64,000 nucleotides of DNA from an uncultured Oscillospiraceae bacterium (GTDB lineage: Bacteria > Bacillota > Clostridia > Oscillospirales > Oscillospiraceae). Below, piece after piece: positions 8,550 through 16,951 of this stretch. The translations under genes were made by a program, and so were the position numbers. The stretch spans positions 186,001 through 250,000 of the forward strand of contig CALXDM010000001.1 in assembly GCA_944387065.1 (NCBI GenBank). Direction: 5' to 3'. Below the pieces are notes generated by a model, which was not told the DNA's origin, did no database searches, and saw only the letters and a list, made by a program, of their open reading frames with translations. Numbering within the stretch: position 1 is the first letter of the stretch; each line of letters opens with the position of its first letter.

Positions 8550-9161
8550 TTACTGCCCCATGATTTCCATCCACCCGGCGGTATAAAACGCGCGCATCTC
8601 CCGAAGGTAGTTCTCCGCCTGAGCCAGCGGCATCTCATGGATGATCAGCTCAAAAAAGGTGTGGAACATCCCTGTGATGAGGATGTGCTCCAGGCGCAGG
8701 TCGATGTCCGGAACCGGCCGGCCCAGCTCCTCCAGCACCTGACAGTAGGCGTGGGTCGCCTGGGTCTCAATGCGCACCATCTCGTCCACCAGGCCGGCAA
8801 AGCGCGTCCCTTCGGCGGCACACAGCAGGAGCTTGCATTCCTCCAGGTGGGCATAGGCGTAGTGCAGCATATCGAACATGCACTCCCCCGAGACCTTCCC
8901 CAGAGCCTCCGGCTGGCGGGCGTGGGGAAGCTGGGCGAAGTCCAGCTGGGCCTTGCTGAATCGGCCGATCAGGTAGTCGTAGGCCTGGCCCACCAGCGCC
9001 TCGAACAGTTCCTCTTTGCTCTTATAGTAGCCGTAAAAGGCCCCGGTGGTCATCCCAAGGGATTTGACGATGCTCCGCAAAGAGGCGCCCTGGAAGCCCT
9101 TCTCCAAGAACTCTGCCTTGGCCGCCTGATGAATGCGCAGCAGGGTTGACTGGGCAGACAT
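8550..9161 (-). CDS. TetR-family transcriptional regulator of the ABC exporter
   Basis: A 203-aa TetR protein. The N-terminal helix-turn-helix is clear (FLEKGFQGASLRSIVKSLGM then TTGAFYGYYKSKEELFEALV), and the C-terminal two-thirds is a ligand-binding domain with no recognised specificity. It lies first in a three-gene unit with the two half-transporters and has a palindrome at its own promoter, so it probably represses itself and the exporter until a transported compound binds. Confidence 0.9.
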   Translation of the reverse strand: MSAQSTLLRIHQAAKAEFLEKGFQGASLRSIVKSLGMTTGAFYGYYKSKEELFEALVGQAYDYLIGRFSKAQLDFAQLPHARQPEALGKVSGECMFDMLHYAYAHLEECKLLLCAAEGTRFAGLVDEMVRIETQATHAYCQVLEELGRPVPDIDLRLEHILITGMFHTFFELIIHEMPLAQAENYLREMRAFYTAGWMEIMGQ

Positions 9162-9182
9162 AGCGTCCCCTCCTGGATAGCA

Positions 9183-9210
9183 CTGTTATATAACATGGTT
9201 ATATTAACAG
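9183..9210 (-). promoter_or_regulatory. probable TetR operator overlapping the tetR promoter
   Basis: The core TATAAC-ATG-GTTATA (9189-9203) is a perfect palindrome, extended by CTGTTA on the left and TAACAG on the right. It is AT-rich in a GC-rich setting and lies 20-50 bp upstream of the tetR start, overlapping plausible -10 hexamers. The position suggests autorepression. Confidence 0.6.
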
Positions 9211-9550
9211 GCCAGGCTGTGTTTGTCAAGGGGGAAATTCCCCGATTTTGGCCCCTCTTTTGCCCGTTCAGAATGTGTGTCCGCTCTGGGTGGCAGCTCT
9301 TCATCTGCCCGCTCCTCTGTATCACCGCGGCTTATCCAGGGAGAATCCTCTCTACATCGTGGAGTGCTGCTGGGTACTAGCAGCCTAGCCGGGCAATTCA
9401 TCCGTGAAGTTTGCCCCGGAAGCCCTTGCCCCTCTCGGAACGCCCGAATCCCCTCCGTCCCTGCCCTCTTGTTCCTCTCCCATCTATGGAAAGACGAACG
9501 CCCTGACGGGATCCTCCTCAGATCCTGCCAGGGCGCGCATCCATCCCACC
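9211..9550. other. intergenic stretch without a recognisable gene
   Basis: About 340 bp between the tetR operator and the convergent end of the reductase gene. No frame has a plausible start, codon pattern or family match. There is a small hairpin GCTGCT-GGGTACT-AGCAGC near 9368-9386. I see no promoter or terminator I would defend. Confidence 0.4.
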
Positions 9551-10243
9551 TCATGCCTTATAAAGGATGACCAGCCCATTCCCCTGGATTGGCCGGGCCT
9601 CTTTCAGCTTGAAGTACTGGGGAAAGCCCGTGGTGTCCTCCACCCCGGCAAAGGTCAGCCCCTCCCGGTTGCCGGCCACCGCCGGCCCGATCACCAGACT
9701 GATCTCATCCACCAAGCCACGGCGCAGAAATTCCCCGTTGATCTGAGCCCCGCCACACAGCACGAACCGGTCCACATGATAGTCCCGCTTCAGCTTTTGC
9801 AGGAACAGCTCCGGATCAAACTCCTGCTTGCCCGCAAATAGATAGGGGATGCCCAGCTCATCCAGATAGGCCAGGAACTCTGGCTTCACCTGCTCGGTGA
9901 TAGCCTCCAGCAGCAGGTTGTCCACCCCAGCGTAGCTGGTCTGGTTGCTCTCCCAGCGCAGCTTTCCATACCGGTCAAAGGCCACGCACAGGTGCGCCCC
10001 CTCCGGCGGCTGGATCACCTTGTCCTGATAGGTCACCGAAACCCCCTGGTACTTGGAAAAGTCCACAGGGATCTCCTCCTGAAAGGTAGCCCGCCCACAC
10101 CCCCAGGCCGGGCCGTACTCCATAACCAGCCGGTCGTACTCATCCCCAGCCTTCTCATAGTCCTCATTACCGTCAAAGTCGATGACGATCTTCCCGTCAA
10201 TCGTGGTCATCATATGACAGATGACTTTGGCTCGATCCTGCAT
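9551..10243 (-). CDS. RibD C-terminal / dihydrofolate-reductase-like NAD(P)H oxidoreductase
   Basis: A 230-aa protein of the RibD_C/DHFR-like fold, with an N-terminal MTTIDGKI motif, the central VDRFVLCGGAQINGEFLRRGLVDEISLVIGP strand-loop-strand and a C-terminal YFKLKEARPIQGNGLVILYK. Relatives reduce pteridine or riboflavin intermediates, but stand-alone copies like this are usually of unknown substrate. There are no rib or fol genes beside it. AAAGGAG precedes the ATG. A good promoter lies about 170 bp upstream, which leaves a long untranslated leader of unknown function. Confidence 0.8.
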   Translation of the reverse strand: MQDRAKVICHMMTTIDGKIVIDFDGNEDYEKAGDEYDRLVMEYGPAWGCGRATFQEEIPVDFSKYQGVSVTYQDKVIQPPEGAHLCVAFDRYGKLRWESNQTSYAGVDNLLLEAITEQVKPEFLAYLDELGIPYLFAGKQEFDPELFLQKLKRDYHVDRFVLCGGAQINGEFLRRGLVDEISLVIGPAVAGNREGLTFAGVEDTTGFPQYFKLKEARPIQGNGLVILYKA

Positions 10244-10409
10244 TAGAAGGCTCCTTTCTCAAGTGTCCGGGTGAACCATAATCCCCCGGATTTCATACCC
10301 TATATCCCGATGCCTTATCCATTCCAGATGGCAGAAGACCCTGTCGCCGCCATCCCCTCTCCTGGCAGCGCCCCTATATACGGGCCGCAGATCCCAACAA
10401 GGCGGGCTT

Positions 10410-10438
10410 AGTGTACCACAAGGGTCCCCAATCGTCAA
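10410..10438 (-). promoter_or_regulatory. sigma-A-type promoter of the reductase gene
   Basis: On the minus strand TTGACG (10433-10438), a 17-bp spacer and TACACT (10410-10415). It is followed by a leader of about 160 nt (10244-10405) with a modest hairpin (TGCCA paired with TGGCG) and no riboswitch class I can recognise. Confidence 0.65.
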
Positions 10439-10471
10439 TTCCCTTTCCCCCTGCGATCCGCCCCGACCCCT

Positions 10472-10517
10472 GGCAGGGAAAAGGACACGGCTGCTCAGCC
10501 GTGTCCTTTTCCCTGCC
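10472..10517 (-). terminator. strong hairpin terminator after the gene remnant
   Basis: A perfect 22-bp stem (10472-10493 with 10496-10517) and a two-base centre. It begins directly beside the TAA at 10519-10521 of the gene remnant and contains TCCTTTTCCC in the 3' arm. Confidence 0.6.
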
Positions 10518-10518
10518 A

Positions 10519-10716
10519 TTACGCCGTCGGGCTCACCCCAGTCCATACCTCTTTCCCATCCACTCGCTCAAAGCTGTGGGAATTGGTGGCCTCCACAATA
10601 TCATAGTAGACCCAGTTGCCCAGATCATTGTCGATGAAGCGCACTGCCAGGCTGTCCGAATGGGCGGCGATATAGCTCTGATCCGCCACCCGGCCCCTCG
10701 GCCAGTGGCCCAGGAA
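10519..10716 (-). pseudogene. 3' remnant of an unidentified gene
   Basis: The minus-strand frame ending at 10519 has protein-like composition over about its last 55-60 residues (for example VADQSYIAAHSDSLAVRF and NDLGNWVYYDIVEATNSHSF), then a TAA and an immediately adjacent terminator. Upstream the frame runs into the gltD terminator, where the translation loses protein character, and no start codon with a ribosome-binding site is visible. I read it as the decayed 3' end of a gene whose 5' part is lost. The family is not recognised. Confidence 0.4.
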
Positions 10717-10720
10717 TCTC

Positions 10721-10768
10721 AAAATAGAAACGGGAGCGCGTATACCCATCCCGGCATACGCGCTCCCG
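10721..10768 (-). terminator. terminator of the dapL-gltB-gltD operon
   Basis: A 13-bp stem (CGGGAGCGCGTAT with its complement, 10731-10743 and 10756-10768) with a 12-nt loop, followed on the minus strand by TTTCTATTTT. It is 40 bp after the gltD stop. Confidence 0.8.
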
Positions 10769-10808
10769 GCCATTCCTGCGATTTTTGCCTGCCCTCCCAG
10801 GATCCCGG

Positions 10809-12290
10809 TCAAGTCAGGTTGGTGTACCCCATCAGGTATGCATCCACCTCCCGAGCCACGCCACGGCCCTCGGCAATGCCCCACACCACCAGGGACTGGC
10901 CCCGGCGCATATCGCCGGCGGCAAACACCTTCTCCACCCCGGTGGCATATCCCCCAGGGGTGGTGGCCACGTTGGAGCGTCCGTCCCGCTCCAAGCCAAA
11001 CGCGTCAGGCACATAGTCCTCAGGGCCCAGGAAGCCCGCGGCGATGAGCAGCAGCTGGCAGGGCAGCTCCTGCTCCGAACCGGGCACCTCCACCATGCTC
11101 AGCCGGCCACCCTCCCGTTTGGCTTCCAGCTCCACCGCCACCACCGAGCGCAGGTTGCCCGCCTCGTCCGTGCGGCACTCCTTCAGCGTCATCTGGTACC
11201 GGCGGGGATCGTGGCCAAACACCGCAATAGCCTCCTCCTGGCCGTAGTCGGTTTTGCTCACCCGGGGCCACTGGGGCCAGGGGTTGTCCTCCCCCCGGCT
11301 GTCCGGAGCCTTGGGCATCATCTCAATCTGCACCACCGAGCGGCAGCCATGGCGGATGCAGGTGCCCACGCAGTCGTTGCCCGTGTCCCCACCGCCCACG
11401 ATGATCACGTCCTTGTCCGCCGCGTCCACGTAGCTGCCCTTGGACAGGCCGCTGTCCAGCAGGGCTCGGGTGGTGGACGCCAGAAAGTCTACCGCAAAGT
11501 AAATTCCCTTAACATCCCTTTCCGCTACGGTCAAATCCCGGGCTTTCTTAGCGCCACAGGCCAGGATCACCGCATCATATTCCTCCAGCAGCTGTCGGGC
11601 GGGCACGTCCCGGCCCACGTCCTGGCCAGTGCGGAACTCCACCCCCTCCGCCGCCATCAGGTCGGCCCGGCGCTGGACGATCTGCTTCTCCAGCTTCATA
11701 TTGGGGATGCCATACATCAGCAGGCCCCCGATCCGGTCGTCCCGCTCGTACACGGTAACCAGGTGGCCCCGGCGATTGAGCTGGTCGGCGGCGGCCAGTC
11801 CCGCCGGGCCAGAGCCCACCACCGCCACCCGCTTGCCGGTGCGCACCTTGGGGGGATGGGGGTCCATCCCGCCAGAGGCAAAGCCCTCCTCGGCGATGGC
11901 CAGCTCATTCTCCTTGATGCTCACCGGATCCCCATTGAGCCCGCAGGTGCAGGCCGCCTCACACAGAGCGGGGCACACCCGGCCGGTAAACTCGGGGAAA
12001 TTATTGGTCTTTTGCATCCGCTGCAACGCGTGCTCCAGGTTGCCCTGGTACACCAGGTCGTTCCACTCTGGAATCAGGTTGTGCAGCGGACAGCCGGTGT
12101 ACATCCCAGCCAGCTGCACCCCGGACTGGCAGAAGGGCACGCCGCACTCCATGCACCTGGCCCCCTGGCGCTGGCGCTCCTGTTCGGGCAGCATGGGGTG
12201 AAACTCATTCCAATGCCGGATGCGCTCCTGCGGGCTCTGGGCCGGGTTGACCCGGCGCTCATATTCCAAAAATCCTGTAGGCTTTCCCAT
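10809..12290 (-). CDS. gltD: glutamate synthase (NADPH) small subunit
   Basis: A 493-aa GltD, the FAD/NADPH subunit that feeds electrons to GltB. The N-terminal Fe-S region carries the cysteine clusters CMECGVPFC and CPALCEAACTCG. Two dinucleotide-binding folds follow: VAVVGSGPAGLAAADQL (FAD) and DVIIVGGGDTGNDCVGT (NADPH). The C-terminal KVFAAGDMRRGQSLVVWGI closes the FAD site. Its start overlaps the gltB stop by one base (TGATG), which indicates translational coupling and 1:1 synthesis. Confidence 0.96.
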   Translation of the reverse strand: MGKPTGFLEYERRVNPAQSPQERIRHWNEFHPMLPEQERQRQGARCMECGVPFCQSGVQLAGMYTGCPLHNLIPEWNDLVYQGNLEHALQRMQKTNNFPEFTGRVCPALCEAACTCGLNGDPVSIKENELAIAEEGFASGGMDPHPPKVRTGKRVAVVGSGPAGLAAADQLNRRGHLVTVYERDDRIGGLLMYGIPNMKLEKQIVQRRADLMAAEGVEFRTGQDVGRDVPARQLLEEYDAVILACGAKKARDLTVAERDVKGIYFAVDFLASTTRALLDSGLSKGSYVDAADKDVIIVGGGDTGNDCVGTCIRHGCRSVVQIEMMPKAPDSRGEDNPWPQWPRVSKTDYGQEEAIAVFGHDPRRYQMTLKECRTDEAGNLRSVVAVELEAKREGGRLSMVEVPGSEQELPCQLLLIAAGFLGPEDYVPDAFGLERDGRSNVATTPGGYATGVEKVFAAGDMRRGQSLVVWGIAEGRGVAREVDAYLMGYTNLT

Positions 12291-15200
12291 CAGCGCTTCC
12301 CTCCCGTCACCGCGTAAAAGGCCTCCACTTCCGCCTGCTCCCGCTCCAGGCCACGCTGCTCACACTGGGCGATGGCCTTCAGGATCCGGTCGTAGTCTCG
12401 GGGCAGGATCTTCTTGAAGTTGGCTGCCGCCCCCTCAAAGTCGGCCAGGATCTCCTTGCCCTTGGCCGAGCCGGTGGCGGCCACGTGCTCCTCAATCATC
12501 CGGCGCAGCTCGTCCAGGTCGTGGCGGTCTGTGACCAGCTCGATGCTCACCAGCTCCTTGTTCACCCGCAGGTACAGGTCCCGCCGTGGGTCCCACACAT
12601 AGGCGATGCCACCCGACATACCTGCGGCGAAGTTCTTGCCGGTGTCCCCCAGCACCGCCACCCGACCGCCGGTCATATACTCGCAGCCGTGGTCGCCCAC
12701 GCCCTCCACCACCGCCCAGGCACCGGAGTTGCGCACGGCAAATCGCTCCCCAGCCACGCCGGCGATAAACGCCTTACCGGAGGTGGCCCCGTATAGGGCC
12801 ACGTTGCCGATGATAATGTTCTCATCCGCCTGGAACTTGGCCGTCTTGGGGGGATAGACCACCAGCTTGCCCCCCGACAGGCCCTTGCCGAAGTAGTCGT
12901 TGGAGTCCCCCTCCAGCTCCAGGGTCAGCCCCTTGGGGATGAAAGCCCCAAAGGACTGGCCGCCCCCGCCGGTGCAGTGAACCACAAAGGTGTCCTCCTC
13001 CAGCCCCGCCTCCCCGTACAGCCGGGTGATATCCGAGCCAAAGATGGTGCCCACAGTGCGGTCGGTGGACGTGACGGCAAGGGACAGGGCCTTCCTCTGC
13101 CCCCGCTTCAGGGCGGAACCCAGCTTGGCCTCCAGCACCGACAGGTCCACCGTCCGCTCCAGCTGGAAGTCATATGCGTCCGCCGGGTCGAAATGGGTTT
13201 TGTAACCCTCCCCCACATAGGGGTTGCCCAGGATGGCGGACAAATCCACCGTGGCCGCCCGGGCGTTCACCGCCCGCTCCCGGGGGGCCAGCAGATCGGT
13301 GCGGCCCACCAGCTCCTCCACCGTGCGCACCCCCAGCTTGGCCATGTGCTCCCGCAGCTCCTGAGCAATGAAGCGCATGAAGTTGACCACATACTCCGGC
13401 TTGCCCCGGAAGCGCTTGCGCAGCTCCGGGTTCTGGGTGGCCACCCCCACGGGGCAGGTGTCCAGGTTGCACACCCGCATCATCACGCACCCCATGGCCA
13501 CCAGGGGCGCGGTGGCAAATCCAAACTCCTCCGCCCCCAGCATACAGGCAATGGCCACATCCCGGCCGCTCATGAGCTTGCCGTCGGTCTCCAGCACCAC
13601 CCGGGAGCGCAGCCCGTTCTGGATCAGGGTCTGGTGGGTCTCCGCCAGGCCCAGCTCCCAAGGCAGTCCGGCGTTGTGGATGGAGGTGCGGGGAGCCGCG
13701 CCGGTGCCCCCGTCGTGCCCCGAGATGAGCACCACCTGGGCCCCCGCCTTGGCCACGCCGGCGGCAATGGTGCCCACCCCCGCCTCGCTGACCAGCTTGA
13801 CGGAGATGCGGGCCTGCCGGTTGGCATTCTTCAGGTCGTAGATCAGCTGAGCCAGGTCCTCGATGGAGTAGATGTCATGGTGGGGCGGCGGGGAGATGAG
13901 AGACACCCCTGGCGTAGAATAGCGGGTCTTGGCGATCCAGGGATAGACCTTCCGGCCAGGCAGATGCCCTCCCTCGCCAGGCTTGGCCCCCTGGGCCATC
14001 TTGATCTGGATCTCCTGGGCGGAGACCAGGTACTGGCTGGTCACCCCAAACCGGCCGGAGGCCACCTGCTTGATGGCCGAGCAGCGCTCCGACGCCAGCC
14101 GCTCGGGCCGCTCGCCCCCCTCCCCGGAGTTGGACTTGCCCCCCAGCTGGTTCATAGCCAGGGCCATGCACTCGTGGGCCTCCTGGGAGATGGAGCCGTA
14201 GCTCATCGCCCCCGTCTTAAAGCGCTTGACGATGGAGTCCACACTCTCCACCTCGTCCAAGGGGATGGGCTGATCCAGGTACTTCATCTCCATCAGCCCC
14301 CGCAGGGTGTGGGGCTTGGTCTCGTCGTCCACCAGGGCGGAGTACTGCTTGAAGGTGGCGTAGTCCCCCGTCCGGGTGGCCTGCTGGAGCAGGTGGATGG
14401 TCTGGGGGTTGTACATATGATCCTCCTGGCCGCTGCGGGCCTTGTGGGCGCCGGTGGAGTCCAGCGTGGGATCCACCTCCAACCCCAGGGGGTCAAAGGC
14501 CCGGGTGTGGTTTTTGTCCACCAGGGTCTCGATCTCCGCCAGGCCCACACCCCCCACCCGGGAGACGGTGCCGGTGAAGTACTGGTCGATGACCGGCTTG
14601 GAGATGCCGATGGCCTCGAAGATCCGGGCCGACTGATAGGACTGGAGGGTGGAGATGCCCATCTTGGAGGCGATCTTCACGATGCCGTGGAGGATGGCGT
14701 TGTCGTAGTCGTCCACCGCCGCGCCAAAGTCCTTGTCCAGCAGCCCCTCGTCGATCAGCTGCCGGATGGTCTCCTGGGCCAGGTAGGGGTTGATGGCCCG
14801 GGCCCCGTAGCCCAGCAGAGTGGCGAAGTGGTGCACGTCCCGTGGCTCGGCCGACTCCAGGATAACGGACACCGCCGTGCGCTTTTTGGTGCGCACCAGG
14901 TGCTGTTCCAGGGCGGACACCGCCAACAGGGACGGGATGGCCACGTGGTTTTCATCCACCCCCCGGTCGGACAGGATCAGGATATTGGCCCCGTTGCGGT
15001 AGGCCCGGTCGGCGGCCACCATCAGCTGGTCCAGCGCCCGCTTCAGCGGGGTGTTCTTAAAGTAGAGCAGGGACACCGTCTCCACCTGGAAGCCCGGCTG
15101 ATCCATGTCCCGGATCTTCATCAGGTCCAGCGAGGTGAGGATGGGGTTGTGCACCTGGAGCACCCGGCAGTTGTCCGCCGTCTCCTCCAGCAGGTTGCCG

Positions 15201-16828
15201 TCGTCCCCCACATAGACGGTGGTGTCGGTGACCACCTCCTCCCGGATGGCGTCGATGGGGGGATTGGTCACCTGGGCAAAGAGCTGCTTGAAGTAGTTGA
15301 ACAGGGGCTGGTCGTGGTCGGACAGCACCGCCAGGGGGATGTCAATGCCCATGGCGGCGGTGGGCTCCGCCCCGGTGCGGGCCATGGGGAGGATGGAGCC
15401 CATCACGTCCTCATAGGTGTAGCCAAAGGCCTTTTGCACCTGGGCCCGGCGCTGGGGCGGGTACAGCTCCACCTTCCGGTTGGGGATGGGCAAGTCCCGC
15501 AGGCGGATCAGGTTCCGGTCCAGCCACTCCCCGTAGGGGTTGCGGGCGGCGTAGCCCTGCTTGAGCTGCTCGTCGTCGATCACCCGCCCGGCCACCGTAT
15601 CCACCAGCAGCATCTTGCCCGGCTCCAACCGGGACTTCTTCACGATGCGGGCCGGGTCGATGTCCAGCACCCCCACCTCGGAGGACAGGATGAGCTGATC
15701 CTCATCGGTGATATAGTACCGGGAGGGGCGCAGGCCGTTGCGGTCCAGCACTGCCCCCACCTGATCCCCGTCGGAAAACAGGATGGAGGCCGGCCCGTCC
15801 CAGGGTTCCATCATGGCGGCAAAATACTGATACATGTCCCGCTTGTCCCGGGACAGGTTGGCGTTGTTCATCCAGGGCTCCGGGATGCAGATCATCACCG
15901 CCAGGGGCAGCTCCATCCCGCTCATCACCAGGAACTCCAAGGTATTGTCCAGCATGGCCGAGTCCGACCCGGCCGCGTTGATCACAGGGAAGACCTTGTC
16001 GATGTCCCGGTCCCACACGGGGCTGTGCATGGTCTCCTCCCGAGCCAGCATCCGGTCGGCGTTGCCCCGGATGGTGTTGATCTCCCCATTGTGGAGGATC
16101 AGCCGGTTGGGGTGGGCCCGCTCCCAGGAGGGGTTGGTGTTGGTGGAGAAGCGGGAGTGGACCAGGGCAATGGCCGACTGGTAGTCCTCGTCCTGCAGGT
16201 CCTGGTAGAACAGCCGCAGCTGCTCCACCAGGAACATCCCCTTGTAGACGATGGTCCGGCTGGACAGGGAGGGCACATAGGTGTTGTCGTTTGACTGCTC
16301 AAACTCCCGGCGGGCAATATACAGCTTCCGGTCAAACTCCAGCCCCCGGGCCACCTGCTCGGGCCGGCGCACGAAGGCCTGCTCAATCCGTGGCATCTTG
16401 TCCAGCGCCTTCTGGCCCAGCACCTGGGGGCACACCGGCACCTGCCGCCAGCCAATGAACTCCATGCCCTCCTTCTCCACGATCAGCTCGAACATCTTCT
16501 TGGCCTGATTGCGGCGCAGGTTTTCCTGGGGGAAGAAGAACATCCCCACCCCGTAGTCTCGCTCCTCCCCCAGCTGGAAGCCGCACTGGGCCGCCGCCTT
16601 GGTGAAGAAGCGGTGGGAGATCTGCAGCAGGATGCCCACCCCGTCCCCCGTCTTGCCCTGGGCGTCCTTGCCGGCCCGGTGCTCCAGCTTTTCCACAATC
16701 TTCAGCGCGTTGTCCACCGTCTGGTAGCTCTTGCGCCCCTGGATGTCCACCACGGCGCCAATGCCACAGTTGTCGTGCTCAAAGGCGGGGCTGTACAGCG
16801 GCCCCGTCACCTGTTGATGCTGCTTCAT
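12290..16828 (-). CDS. gltB: glutamate synthase large subunit
   Basis: A 1512-aa GltB that makes two glutamates from glutamine and 2-oxoglutarate. After the start at 16828 a 20-residue propeptide precedes the N-terminal nucleophile Cys21 (FEHDNCGIGAVVD), so the class II amidotransferase domain is autoprocessed. The central domain, the FMN-binding synthase domain (GAKPGEGGHLPGRKV; SGHDGGTGAAPRTSI; Fe-S cysteines in CVMMRVCNLDTCPVG) and the C-terminal beta-helix domain rich in G-x-x-G repeats are all present. This ATG was chosen because GGAGGAGAAGG precedes it; an upstream in-frame extension would run through a GC-rich hairpin and has no site. It lies 123 bp after dapL with a terminator-like structure between them. 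Confidence 0.96.
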   Translation of the reverse strand: MKQHQQVTGPLYSPAFEHDNCGIGAVVDIQGRKSYQTVDNALKIVEKLEHRAGKDAQGKTGDGVGILLQISHRFFTKAAAQCGFQLGEERDYGVGMFFFPQENLRRNQAKKMFELIVEKEGMEFIGWRQVPVCPQVLGQKALDKMPRIEQAFVRRPEQVARGLEFDRKLYIARREFEQSNDNTYVPSLSSRTIVYKGMFLVEQLRLFYQDLQDEDYQSAIALVHSRFSTNTNPSWERAHPNRLILHNGEINTIRGNADRMLAREETMHSPVWDRDIDKVFPVINAAGSDSAMLDNTLEFLVMSGMELPLAVMICIPEPWMNNANLSRDKRDMYQYFAAMMEPWDGPASILFSDGDQVGAVLDRNGLRPSRYYITDEDQLILSSEVGVLDIDPARIVKKSRLEPGKMLLVDTVAGRVIDDEQLKQGYAARNPYGEWLDRNLIRLRDLPIPNRKVELYPPQRRAQVQKAFGYTYEDVMGSILPMARTGAEPTAAMGIDIPLAVLSDHDQPLFNYFKQLFAQVTNPPIDAIREEVVTDTTVYVGDDGNLLEETADNCRVLQVHNPILTSLDLMKIRDMDQPGFQVETVSLLYFKNTPLKRALDQLMVAADRAYRNGANILILSDRGVDENHVAIPSLLAVSALEQHLVRTKKRTAVSVILESAEPRDVHHFATLLGYGARAINPYLAQETIRQLIDEGLLDKDFGAAVDDYDNAILHGIVKIASKMGISTLQSYQSARIFEAIGISKPVIDQYFTGTVSRVGGVGLAEIETLVDKNHTRAFDPLGLEVDPTLDSTGAHKARSGQEDHMYNPQTIHLLQQATRTGDYATFKQYSALVDDETKPHTLRGLMEMKYLDQPIPLDEVESVDSIVKRFKTGAMSYGSISQEAHECMALAMNQLGGKSNSGEGGERPERLASERCSAIKQVASGRFGVTSQYLVSAQEIQIKMAQGAKPGEGGHLPGRKVYPWIAKTRYSTPGVSLISPPPHHDIYSIEDLAQLIYDLKNANRQARISVKLVSEAGVGTIAAGVAKAGAQVVLISGHDGGTGAAPRTSIHNAGLPWELGLAETHQTLIQNGLRSRVVLETDGKLMSGRDVAIACMLGAEEFGFATAPLVAMGCVMMRVCNLDTCPVGVATQNPELRKRFRGKPEYVVNFMRFIAQELREHMAKLGVRTVEELVGRTDLLAPRERAVNARAATVDLSAILGNPYVGEGYKTHFDPADAYDFQLERTVDLSVLEAKLGSALKRGQRKALSLAVTSTDRTVGTIFGSDITRLYGEAGLEEDTFVVHCTGGGGQSFGAFIPKGLTLELEGDSNDYFGKGLSGGKLVVYPPKTAKFQADENIIIGNVALYGATSGKAFIAGVAGERFAVRNSGAWAVVEGVGDHGCEYMTGGRVAVLGDTGKNFAAGMSGGIAYVWDPRRDLYLRVNKELVSIELVTDRHDLDELRRMIEEHVAATGSAKGKEILADFEGAAANFKKILPRDYDRILKAIAQCEQRGLEREQAEVEAFYAVTGGKR

Positions 16829-16874
16829 TGCTTCACCTTCTCCTCCATGTCGACCTGTCCCCCCAAGGGGACGG

Positions 16875-16938
16875 AAAAACCGGCCCGGGGGAGCCGGCCG
16901 GGCGCGCCCGGCCAGCCCTGCCCCCCATTGGGCCGGTT
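16875..16938 (-). promoter_or_regulatory. terminator-like structure between dapL and gltB (possible attenuator)
   Basis: On the minus strand AACCGGCCC (16930-16938) pairs with GGGCCGGTT (16878-16886), directly followed by a T-run (16875-16879). The interior holds an 18-bp palindrome, GGCCGGGCGCGCCCGGCC (16896-16913), that can fold on its own. No separate gltB promoter is visible after it, so gltBD expression would need read-through. Confidence 0.5.
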
Positions 16939-16951
16939 CGCTGTGCAAATG

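Noticed and set aside
9278..9340. GGGTGGCA and ACCGCGG on the plus strand, suggestive of a T-box antiterminator
   Set aside because: The two pieces are separated by about 30 bases, there is no Stem I or terminator partner, and no aminoacyl-tRNA synthetase or amino-acid gene follows.
10259..10546. A 95-codon minus-strand frame upstream of the reductase gene
   Set aside because: It spans a good promoter and the 22-bp terminator stem, and its translation is Arg/Gly-rich without any family pattern.
12977..16294. A plus-strand open frame of 1105 codons opposite gltB, and similar long frames opposite pckG, ppdK, dapL and others
   Set aside because: They are antisense shadows of GC-rich genes: His/Gly/Gln-rich low-complexity translation, no ribosome-binding sites, and a well-supported gene on the other strand.
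16920..16940. A single hexaloop hairpin with A1 and G4 before gltB as an ANTAR target
   Set aside because: ANTAR sites need two such hairpins; only one four-pair stem can be drawn, which is expected by chance in GC-rich sequence. It is kept only as a note in the attenuator finding.
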